A DNA stretch of 36,703 nt from Dimargaris cristalligena (lineage: Eukaryota; Kickxellomycota; Dimargaritomycetes; Dimargaritales; Dimargaritaceae): NCBI GenBank assembly GCA_027576995.1, contig JANBQC010000262.1, positions 1 to 36,703 on the forward strand, in the 5' to 3' direction. Within the stretch, counting starts at the first letter, position 1; each line of letters starts with the position of its first letter. Made by a program: the position numbers and the translations under genes. Under the pieces are notes generated by a model. It was not told where the DNA came from. It worked only from the letters and a program-made list of their open reading frames with translations, and searched no databases. Of the stretch, positions 10,196 to 19,183 are shown one piece after another.

Positions 10196-13100
10196 CTACT
10201 GTTTCCAGTACATGGCCCACCGGTGAATCGTTTCAATCACCTGGGGGAACAGCGCACTCACCGACTCATTAATCAGCGACTGGAAGTACTGGGTCGCCTC
10301 CTCTTCTGACAGATCCAGGCGGAATTTCTCCTGCACTTTAGCCACCGCCTGGTCGGGTTCAATGGCGATATCCGGGATGTTCGCTTCCACCATCAACGCC
10401 AAAAGATTCAGAATCAGGTTGGCTGATTTACGAAGCACGCTAAAGGCCACGAAGCAGTAGGCCTGGAACCGTTGGTACTGGACGCTGAAGGCGCCCCCCA
10501 TGCCTTCGACCATTTCCTTGCACAGTTTCATGGGGGGTGGGAAGGGTTTAGGGTCGCGGCCGAGGAAGTACCCAAAATCAATGTGGAAGAGCCGTCCGTC
10601 GCGGGTCATGAGAAGGTTGTCCAGGTGGCGGTCGCCGACCCCTAGAAGGTACGTGATGACACAGTAACCGGCGCAACTCTTGATGTATGTGTCCATGGCC
10701 CCCGCCGTCACGCCGTAGGGTACCGTCGGGCGCGGGTCGGGATTGTGCAGGCGCAGGTAGGCCAGGACGCTGTCATTGTGCTCCGTTAGCACCTGCGCCA
10801 GGGCGCTGGATGGTATAAATTGGATCAGACCCTGGTCAGCCCCCGTCGCCAGCACCTTATACGGAGTGAGTCGGAGGTCCAATTTCTCCTGGCGGAGTAG
10901 ACGGTCCATGAGTGTAAAAATCTGGATCACCAGCTGGTCCTGGCGCAGGTCGTCGCCCGTCTTGAACATGAGTCGGTATTCCGCTTCACTCTCTTTCCCT
11001 ACCTCTTCCTCTTCTTCGTCCGAATACCCAACTCCATCATCTTCGTCGCTCTCCCCACCCCCAGCCCCACTTCCGGCCATCTGGCCGTCGCGTGGTCTAC
11101 GTCGGCTCGGGGGTCTCCGTCGGGCAAAAGTCAACGACAGCGGCAGCATACTACTCTTGAATACCGTCGATTTTTCGGGTATGATACCCACCACCTCCAC
11201 CGTGGGGTCAAGAGGGAGGGGCAGAGGTGCTGGGAAGCGTTGCAGTTGGTTCTTGGGGTTGGCCAAGTAGTTTTGGAGGTAGGCAATCTTTTGGGGGCGG
11301 GCCTCTTTCATTTGCCGTAGGTGGAGGGATAGACGTGAGAGTTTGGTCATGAGGGCGGTTTGGCGGGCCAAAATATCAAGTCGTTCCGCTCCGCCGGGTA
11401 ACCGGCCCATGGTCTGTTCGTATTGTAGGGCTATCTGGGTGTACATGGGCCCTACAACCTTGTCCTCGCATTCGACCCGCAGGTACCAAAAGAAGTAATT
11501 GCCCAAGATGGGACTTTGTACCGCCCGGGTGATTAAGAATTCTGCCAAGTTGGATGTGGAGGTGGTGCTGGTACTCGTACTGGTGGTGGCGGCGGCGGCG
11601 GAGGTGGCACCTTCGTTGGCTGAGGCGTGGGAGAGGGCGGGATCAGCAGTCGTCAGTAAGCCCGATTCAGAGGTCGATGGACCAGGTACAGATGATGCCA
11701 ACCCGGTCAACGACTTTGCCGGTGGTGCAGGTGACCCAAAATGGGCGTGTGTAGAGTTCGCCAGATGCACATTATTCGTTGTCGTCGTAGTGGTGGTGGT
11801 AGCCGTTACGGTGGGCACCCCTGAAGTCGCCGTCGGCATCACAATGGCATCACCGGCCATCGGATGGCTCAGCCGCTGGCCCATGGCTTCAAACCGTAGG
11901 GCCTGTACCAACTGCAGCAAATACAAGCGCAGCTCGTCATCGTCGGCACGCTGCAGTCGCACCACCGCATAGGCCCGCACCTGTTGGTTCGTAAAGGCCG
12001 GTCCGAGTAATTCTAAGGCATCGTCCACATCAATATCGGCCCACTGGGTCAGTAGATCAACGGCCTGGTGACTCTCCACCGGATCCGACCAAGCCACGCA
12101 GCGCAGGAATTTCGTCAGGGCCTTGCGGTCGCGCGCCAGGTAGAAGCGAAATTTCCACAGCAGGTCCTTTTCTTCGGTATTGAGTTCCTTTGTGGGGGGG
12201 TACTGGAGAATAGTGTTTAATTCGTCCCGCAGTTTGGCGTTGGGTTTGAGTTCCCGGTCCAGGGGGCCGTGGCGTTGGCTCCGGAGCAGGCGCCGGTGTT
12301 TGGCTTCGGCCAGATTCTCCCGGTGCAATTCGGGGTCGTGGACGAATGCAATGCGGGGGAATAAAGGGGTGACTAAATAGGGATCGGCGCTTTCGGTTTC
12401 GCTGTAAATGAGGGGGAAATCGAATTTGGGCAATTCAATGTACAAAAACGTGGCAACGGTACGCCGGGCTTCTATTTGGTGGATTTTTTCAATCTCCCGG
12501 AAGGCCAGTTTATCCAGCCAGTCCAGGCGCGCCAGGTCGCCGTTTTCGTGCTTCTTTATTAGTTTTTCCAGGCGATCCATTTCGGTTTTAGTGCCCGTTT
12601 TTCCCGGGGTTTGGGTGGGACTCAGGGGGTCGGCTAATTGGCCATCCCACAGGGTCAGTTTCTGGCGCCCTTGGCGTAGTTTACTAAATTGAATAATATT
12701 TAACAAATGGCAGGACAGGGCATTATGATGATTAGTTGACTGGGTGCCTAATTTACCAGTTTAGGCGCGAGGACGCCGGGTTAAATAGCAGTGCTTACTG
12801 GGGGGGGGTATAGGGAATATTTCGGAGAAGTATGGAATAGTGCACTTACTGGTTACAGGTAAAAAGGGATAGTGTACAACCCCCGACAATTTGAATTTCC
12901 CGGGGGGCTTCCAGGCACCAGAAATTGAACAGAAGTTGAGCAGTCAGAGGAATGTCGCAGTATTTGACTGGTAGGGTGATCCATTCGTTCCAACTAAATA
13001 ACCAAACGATAATTGATAGGTGTAATTTGATAAGTCATAATTTGAGTGTATAGGATGCAAATGGTTATTGAAATAGTCCGGCACCATGGTAATGAAACAC

Positions 13101-13774
13101 CACGTATTGAAGTGAGCGACATATGTGTCTACCATAAAAACTTACATGTTGTGCTTGGTAGGGCGGTATGAGGTTCGGTAGGGAATCCCTAATGGATACC
13201 CGTCGGCGTATATCTCGACGGTGGCGAATATGGAGTTGGCGGGACTGTATGGGAGTGTAGGCATTTAAACAATAATATCTAGGAATATTAGGCATGGGTT
13301 TGGTGGCCATGCCTTTCTATAGTCACTCGCGCGGCTATTCAACCAGTATCCCTATATAATGCCATCTATATAGATATTACGTCAACCTACTCTACGTTAG
13401 AAGGGACATCGCCAAGTCCCAGTCTTTCAATCGTTTCGTTAATCTCCCGTGATACAGCATCGGGAAACCGCTTCAAATTTCCCTCTAGTGATACCCTGTA
13501 ACGACAATGCGCCGCAATAACATACACCAATAAATATATTCTAACTGGAGTTAGAAACCGGCACTTCATAACTTGGGCCGTTAGGAATACGGTTGACATC
13601 GCTTAGCGATGTTGCAATTCGGGTCAACCGGAGGCCAATGAGCGCTCTTGGTAGTTGTGTTGGGGCGCTTTAGCCATTCAGTTTAACTTACAGTTTGACG
13701 GCCACAAACTGGTCCACTTCCCGGGTTAAGCAGTACGAGAAGTCTTTGAACTGGGCATTGTTCTGGTACTCCAT
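10196..13774 (-). CDS. VPS34: Phosphatidylinositol 3-kinase VPS34 (class III)
   Basis: Makes PI3P on endosomes and autophagosome precursors as the catalytic subunit with Vps15 and Vps30/Atg6. Exons read by hand: 13774-13692 (ATG; MEYQNNAQFKDFSYCL...), 13495-13396 (VSLEG), 13244-13146 (IYADGYPLGIPYRTSY), 12993-12850 (WNEWITLPVKYCDIP, GGCTLSLF) and 12683-10196. Exons 1-4 form the N-terminal C2 domain. Exon 5 holds the helical domain (KALTKFLRC, DDALELLGPAFTN, YLLQLVQAL), a Thr/Ser/Ala-rich linker (11900-11560), then the kinase: STVFKSSMLPL, GDDLRQDQLV, catalytic loop GVGDRHLDNLL, HIDFGYFLG and the C-terminal EIHRWAMYWKQ-type membrane helix (here IHRWAMYWKQ). Introns 1, 3 and 4 have GTAAGT donors and matching phase 2. 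The exon 2/3 join is unresolved (donor GTAGAG is phase 0, acceptor phase 2). Predicted about 970 residues, longer than yeast (875) because of the linker and an acidic N-lobe insertion (11125-10981). Confidence 0.93.
12684..12849 (-). other. VPS34 intron 4
   Basis: GTAAGT donor at 12849, an ACTAAT-type branch site near 12737-12731 and a TTTAG acceptor at 12684. Removing these 166 nt joins SLFTCNH to KLRQGRQKL, restoring the spacing seen in other Vps34 C2 domains. An uninterrupted reading of the downstream ORF would wrongly start inside the intron. Confidence 0.85.
12994..13145 (-). other. VPS34 intron 3
   Basis: GTAAGT donor at 13145 and a TTATTTAG acceptor at 12994 (152 nt), phase 2 on both sides, joining YRPTKHN to WNEWITLP. 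Confidence 0.85.
13496..13691 (-). other. VPS34 intron 1
   Basis: GTAAGT donor at 13691 and a GTTACAG acceptor at 13496 (196 nt), phase 2. It joins VDQFVAVKL to VSLEG, the conserved start of the Vps34 C2 domain. Confidence 0.85.
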
Positions 13775-15067
13775 TGGGGAGGCGGCAGAGGTACGGGGAG
13801 AGAGTGCCAATGAAAGAGTCAGGAGGGTGCTGGAAATGGGAATAACAAAGCTGTTGTTAGGTTGATGGGGTCGTGCAGGGAGATGGCGAATAACCAAAGA
13901 GCGGGATTTGGGAGGGAATAAGAAAAACGGGCAATGAGGTGGACTATAGTGAATTCTATTGAGCAAACCAACTGCGTATATAGCACATTTCAATAGGCTG
14001 GAAGATGCAAACCGAAAAAAAGAGAGAAGAGAACCTGGGCAAATGTGCAATTTAAAACCGAATTGGACTCCCAATGGTCAGCAAAGCCAAAGCAGCGTCG
14101 CCTGAGTCAACCTGGCAAAGTAGTAGTAGTTGTTGGGCTTCAAATTGAATTACTGTGGGGGGCAGGTCTTGGCCCTTGCTCCACACAATATTCCCCCATT
14201 CAACAAACCTCGAGATACTGGCTATTAACCACCCCCCTTGTTTAAAGCGCGAGTGTAAAGGTAACCATGGATAACCCGACAAAGTACCTCATAATAGCTG
14301 GTTCGCCGGTTCAAAATCCAAGCAATATGCCAAGGAGGCAATGTTCACCTCGTCGGTCTGTAGTGCTTTAGTATGGCCCAGTTTTTCTTTTCATTGTGGT
14401 GAGGATAGCTTTGATAAATGCAAGCTAATCAAGAGGTCAGACCAAGACATAGTCAATTCATCGTATGTAAAATAATCTATTGGGTTTCCAGTAGTTCTTG
14501 TGGGAGATGCTTAATCCCAACTAACTGTATCAGATAAAATCCGTAGGGGAGGACTGGGTTATTCAAGTGACATGGCCTTAAAATGACTGACACAACCCTA
14601 GCCCCATATTCTGGCTTGAAACCCAGCCTATTAACTGTACTGCATGCAAAATCCCCACCTAATTAAACCCAGGCTTGATTTTATACTTGATGGCTCCCCA
14701 GTGTAGTCACATCACTTGGAGGATGTTACATAAATTAAACATTCATATATTGAACAATCTGTCCCAATGGGTCTATAATTATTTAATATATCTATCCAAT
14801 TATGTTAATATATTGCTTCACTATACCTTCTAGTTTATACTGCTTAAGATGCACCTAATTGACTATACTATTTAATAAAACTATCCACCTAGAGGCACCT
14901 ATCATCCTTCAATTGTCCTTTTCCCTTCCACACAGGTGAATTAACACACCTTTAATATTTCCAACACTGTTTACCTTCAAGAGAATCTGGTAGATTTAGA
15001 CACCTTAATATGTGTTGTTAGAATATATGAACAACTTGTTTAGCCCCTTTGAACTCTCATAGTGAAT
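13775..15067. other. VPS34 upstream region and AT-rich intergenic DNA
   Basis: On the minus strand the leader upstream of ATG 13774 is C/T-rich, and CTATATAC at about 13983-13976 is a possible TATA element about 200 nt upstream. From about 14560 to 15060 the DNA is strongly AT-rich with short CAGCCT- and CCACCTA-type blocks resembling the repeat-rich parts of the window; it may be an older repeat remnant. No gene. Confidence 0.45.
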
Positions 15068-15720
15068 GTGTTGCCCGGGTTTACCACTCTTAGTCCATCA
15101 AGAGTCCCAGGGATAGGCTTCTAATGGTAGGCAGGGCTTAGACTTGGCCAAGCAGGCTGCTAGCATTAGGGAGGGGTCAGTACTAACTAAATAAGGATGG
15201 GTACAAGCTAATGTAAGGGTTGTGCAGTGGGCACACTTACTGGCTAATACAATGGGTGAGCATATAGGGAGTTTATTGAGGTAAACTATGGGGGTGAGGA
15301 ATAAGCTAAGGAGCTGAACCAGTCCCAGAGGGGCCCAGTTATTTATATGCAGGGACCACTCAGAATGAGAGGTCCTTAAGAGCAATGGGATGACTAAAGA
15401 AGAGGTGAGGGTTAGTATCTTGACCAGGTGGGCTTGCTTTCAGAAGACTCTACTGGGAAAGGATGAATGTTGGATCAGCCAGTAGAGTATTGCATGAGAA
15501 GTATTGGGACCTGGACATAGTGGGTTATATAGCAAAGGGGGGGTAATATGGCACAATAAGGCAAGATAGGATGGGATGATCAGTATTCCCATATTTAGGG
15601 AGGATTAGGTGGGCCGATAATACCCTTTAGCTTGTGGTCTGATTAACAAGATGAATACCTTACCACCACTGACACCAGGTATTTAGACAAGGCCTCAGCC
15701 CCATTGCCGTAGATGACTAC
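15068..15720 (-). repeat. Interspersed repeat, copy C (inverted)
   Basis: Read on the minus strand, 15330-15075 matches 3808-4050 of copy A: CCTTAGCTTATTCC, a TTTACCTCAATAAACT block, CCAGTAAGTGTGCC, TTAGTTAGTACT, GCCTGCTTGGCCAAGTCTAA, AGAAGCCTATCCCTGGGACT and GACTAAGAGTGG. The 5' half (15400-15720) is more diverged and its boundary is uncertain. The minus ORF 15098-15385 lies inside the repeat and is not called a gene. Confidence 0.7.
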
Positions 15721-15753
15721 CAAAACAAAAAATTGGCCACCGAGCTTTCCCAA

Positions 15754-16645
15754 TTAAATCCCAGCCAGGATTGCGAAGAGAAATATTATGATTTCAGCAA
15801 CCCCAAAGATCTCGGTGCCTTCCACATCCATAGTTGTGTCCAAAATGTGAGGATGGAGAACAGGCCTTAGGCAATTGGTATATCCCCTGAGTGTAAAGCC
15901 GCGAACATTGGTTGCTGGGTGCTCATGAGTGAAGGTTAGGTCACCTCGCTTTTGCACACCCAACAAAAAACAGTACTGTCACCTGTATGATTATGTATAT
16001 ACACATTCGGGATGAAATCGATATCGGATTTGTGGGATCCAGTCTCAGGGTTGTCCAAACCATGCTCTGGAGCAACGGGGAATGCATTCCCGTCTACGAG
16101 TGCTCCTAAAACGACCAGGTCCCCCACAGCGATGCATCCTGGGGCTTTATTAAATTCGCCATTGAATTCACCCACAAGTACATCGTTTGATTCGTGAACA
16201 TGGAGCTGATAAGAGCGATTTGTGAGGACCAGATTTTGGTGCTCTCTACGATTGCCAATGAACTGAAATTCGGACAGTAGGATGGGAGTGCCTTCGATTT
16301 CTGGGCTGGTACCATGGACTACAGTGTGGTCACCAAAATTACGGCATACTTCCATTCCATGACATTAAAGCCATTCGGGGAATGTGGTGGGCGAACAAAT
16401 GAACAGTACATTATCCGAAAGAAGCACTTCGTCAAGTACGAAGGGCTGCTGTTCGAAAAGAAGGGACTGATGCCCACTATCAACCGGAATGAAAACCACC
16501 ACACCCCGGCCTCATCATCATCATCTTCCTCGCGGGTGACGGGTTGGTTTTTATCCCTGACCCTGTCCTTAGATCTGATCGATTGGATATCGAGTGGACA
16601 GCACTGATTATTAATGTTAAACCAACCCCCTGTTTTTATAGCCAT
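15754..16645 (-). pseudogene. Degenerate alpha-carbonic-anhydrase-like gene
   Basis: Three minus-strand stretches in different frames follow the order of an alpha-carbonic anhydrase. The first (ATG 16645) has GWFNINNQCCPLDIQ where the family has a Trp and QSPIDI. The second (16355-15936) has FGDHTVVHG for the N-x-GHT strand, then LSEFQFIGNRREHQN for QFHFHWG...SEH and SYQLHVHE for ELHLVH, then PGCIAVGDLVVLGALVDG for the A-V-L-G-V strand. The third (15966-15754) has RGDLTF and TNCLRPVLHP for GSLTTPP and NxRPxQ, and ends in a hydrophobic tail (VAEIIIFLFAILAGI) like a GPI signal or membrane anchor. Two of three zinc-binding histidines are replaced (Q and I). Weak introns might join the parts (GTGTAT...AAAAG for the second), but frameshifts are equally likely. 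It is a dead enzyme homologue or a pseudogene. Confidence 0.5.
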
Positions 16646-16646
16646 G

Positions 16647-17048
16647 TTTCTGTAACTCCCTGATACTCAGGTATGTTGTCCCACAGTGTTCGCTCAGAAA
16701 CAGACACCATTAGCATTCCTAGTTTTGATTCGCTTGCTTTATTTTAGATGACATGGGTAAAACCCGCCCACTGTAGATACACACTTACTTATGTTTGATA
16801 AACACCACCCCTTTACAAGCAGCCTGTAAATATAACGAAACTATCTCTATAAATACGATTGCATATAATGCAAGTCCGAACACTCGGAATGCGAATTTCA
16901 GTCACGTCCATGTGGATAAAGAGATTATATATTTACCAGTACTAAAACACGCCTAGTGGAATTTATAAATCAGCAAAACGGTCGCTTGGAGTGCAGCTGA
17001 ACCAAGTAGAGGAACGCAGCAACAGAGAGCGAGGCATACTGGCAGTGG
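16647..17048. other. Intergenic, no gene seen
   Basis: AT-rich DNA upstream of the carbonic-anhydrase-like gene and downstream of eIF2B-alpha. Only short ORFs are present. AACATGGGTAAAACCCRCCCA-like sequence at 16750-16770 resembles 26490-26510, a possible short dispersed block. Confidence 0.4.
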
Positions 17049-18666
17049 CTAGTAGTAAAGCTTAATGAGTTCATCACTCACTCCCGAGGGTGTCAGGACC
17101 CCCAAATCCGTGAATAGAAGGGTGATAAACGACGGTGGCGTGTAATCCACCTCCGGGTTCGTCTTGGCCAGGTCCAAAGCAGCCCCATCCAGCTCCATTG
17201 AGTTGGTATCGGACAAGGAAGGGGAAGGGGAAGCGACAGACTGTGGCGAATCGAACGATAGGATCTGGGCCGTATGCGTGGGTAAGTCAAACTGGTTAAG
17301 GGGGAACAACCGCACGAATTTGTAGCTTTCCGCCACAGCGTAGAAGGGTTTGCGGGCGGCTTTCGCGACGATGGAAATCTGGTAGGAGCCGATTTGGTTG
17401 ATGAGACCGCCATTTTCCACCACCCCTTCGGCACCCACGAGAACAAAATCCACCTCTTCCATGATGTAACCAACGGCACAGTCGAGGACAACCGTACAGG
17501 GAATGCCGGCCTGGCGTAGTTGGGCGGCGGTACGGTAGCCGCTGTTGATGGGCCGGGCTTCGGTCACGTAAACGCGGAAGCGACGGTTGTGGGCGGCGGC
17601 CCGGAGGAGTAAGGTCATGACCACGCGGGAGTACGAATGTACCAAAATGGTCTGTGGTTAAGTGGACAAACCGGCAAGGAAGAGAAGGACAAATATACGA
17701 GCGATTAGTAGTTGGTATTGTATAACATAATCACACCGGCAATATAGGGTAATATAATATGTAGTGAACCAGGTCAGAAATTTTGCCGGGGGGCCCTTTG
17801 GTTTTCGTTGTTGCCCAGTTCTGACTGAATGGTCCGGTATATAGACTAGAATAGTCGGGTTGCTTACCGAGTCATCACGGATGAATGGTTCACCTAATTC
17901 GGCGATGCTTTCGCGGCACGAAGCAGCTTTTTCGACAAACTTGGTGCCCCGGTTGATGAGGTTTTGGCGGCATTCCTCCACATTGGCATCAGCCATACGG
18001 GTCACCGCCTGCATGAACAAATCGCACCCAGCGGCCAGGGAAACGGAGTTCCGGGCGGATGACTTGAGGACCTGGGCGGCATCCCGGACCATTACTACAA
18101 ATTCAGACATAGTTGAGGCTGTAGATTCAACAAGGTCGGGTGGGAATGGTAATGGGTAGTAGAAGAGAACAAGTCTAGTGGCGGATTAGCAATTATTTGG
18201 ATTGACGGAGAGGAATATTTAAGAGCCTCGGAGAGTGGCCTCGAAGACTATGCAATAGTCGGCCGGGGCGCGGTCGGTACACTTTGTGGTTCTAGATACA
18301 CAGAAACAGGGGTATTGGGCATATTTGACCTACCTTGCGACTGACGAATGAACTCCACCAGGGACTGCACTGCGGCCACGGGCATAGACATGTCCTATTA
18401 ATGTGGATGAAGGTCGGGGATATAAGCGGGCGAATCCACCGAAATACCGGTATGCATACAAAAGCTTTAGACTAGGTCCATTATATCGATTGTACTCCCA
18501 GTAGTTACATTAGACTGCCAGTGGACGACAGCTGCTATTTGGAATTAGCCCCAAAAGACACTTACCGGGTCGGACTGGAGGAACTCCTGGTAACTTTGGT
18601 ATATGCTGAATTCTATCGGGTAATGTCAGGGATGAGTACAACCAAATACGGGTGAGTGGACGACAT
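17049..18666 (-). CDS. GCN3: Translation initiation factor eIF2B subunit alpha
   Basis: Regulatory subunit of eIF2B, the GDP-GTP exchange factor for eIF2; it senses phosphorylated eIF2 in the integrated stress response. Five exons fit splice signals, phase and family spacing: 18666-18650 (ATG, 17 nt), 18605-18566, 18394-18334, 18118-17868 and 17651-17049. The spliced protein is about 323 residues (human 305). Landmarks: [20 protein letters not shown] at the N-terminus, [36 protein letters not shown] then [12 protein letters not shown] across intron 4, [72 protein letters not shown] and the terminal [10 protein letters not shown] Ser/Pro-rich insert ([14 protein letters not shown]) follows the FPLNQ block. 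An in-frame ATG 30 nt further upstream (18696) could add ten residues. Confidence 0.95.
17652..17867 (-). other. eIF2B-alpha intron 4
   Basis: GTAAGC donor at 17867 and an AACCACAG acceptor at 17652 (216 nt), phase 0, joining FIRDDS to [11 protein letters not shown] exactly at a conserved motif. Confidence 0.9.
18606..18649 (-). other. eIF2B-alpha intron 1 (44 nt)
   Basis: GTATTT donor at 18649, CTGAC branch site about 25 nt before the TTCAG acceptor at 18606, phase 2. It joins the tiny first exon (MSSTHP) to IYQSYQEF and gives the same N-terminal length as other eIF2B-alpha proteins. This is the shortest intron in the window. Confidence 0.7.
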
Positions 18667-19183
18667 CAGCGAGCTGGGACATGCGGAGAAGCGCATCGTC
18701 GAGGGAATTAAGCGTTATTGTACCCAGGCCAGGATAGCCAGCGTTGACGTCGCTGTTAGAAAAAAAAAAGCGGGATACCTTCGTGGGCCATGTCGAATAT
18801 GTAATGCTATTGATTTGTCTCGGAGTATAAAGAAACGGTCTATTTCACAAAGTCCGTTAATGTTAAAATGAGCCTCGATAAAAAAAACTAGAGAGGTAGT
18901 TATGAATAGGCACCAATGTTGGAAGTCGAGTTGTTTCGTTCGGGTCCCCCATTCGTTCTTCACTTCTGCTAAACTTTTCCAACCTATTAGTAGCCTAGCT
19001 GTTAATATGGGAGAGGTTCAGCTAGCCTGTACAACGAAAAATCCATTAGATGAGGCGAATACCGCAGGTTAAAAATGGGTCATATTTGGCCCTGCTGCAT
19101 GTTTATAATGGCATGTGTATGGGAAAATATATGGGAAATTTATTTTTAATCAGTAGTTTTTGCCTCATCCTACGGATTTCAAG
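18667..19183. other. Intergenic upstream of eIF2B-alpha
   Basis: Contains the eIF2B-alpha promoter on the minus strand. An A9 run lies near 18761. Short ORFs on both strands here are unsupported. Confidence 0.45.

Noticed and set aside
11499..11972. 157-residue Val/Ala-rich plus-strand ORF
   Set aside because: Antisense of the Thr/Ser triplet tracts in VPS34; the low-complexity translation is a by-product.
12684..12706. VPS34 starting at the TTG at 12706 (an 836-residue open frame)
   Set aside because: The frame upstream of 12684 is intron 4; four further exons encode the missing C2 domain and an ATG.
13245..13396. VPS34 intron 2 joined by an acceptor at GTCGAG in exon 3 to restore phase
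   Set aside because: It would discard ANSIFATVE, which matches the conserved C2 strand preceding YADG, so that acceptor is unlikely.
16314..16607. 97-residue plus-strand ORF (VVTKITAYFHSMTLKPFGEC)
   Set aside because: Overlaps the carbonic-anhydrase-like gene, whose minus-strand frames match a family pattern in the right order; the Ser run is the antisense of an Asp-run codon tract.
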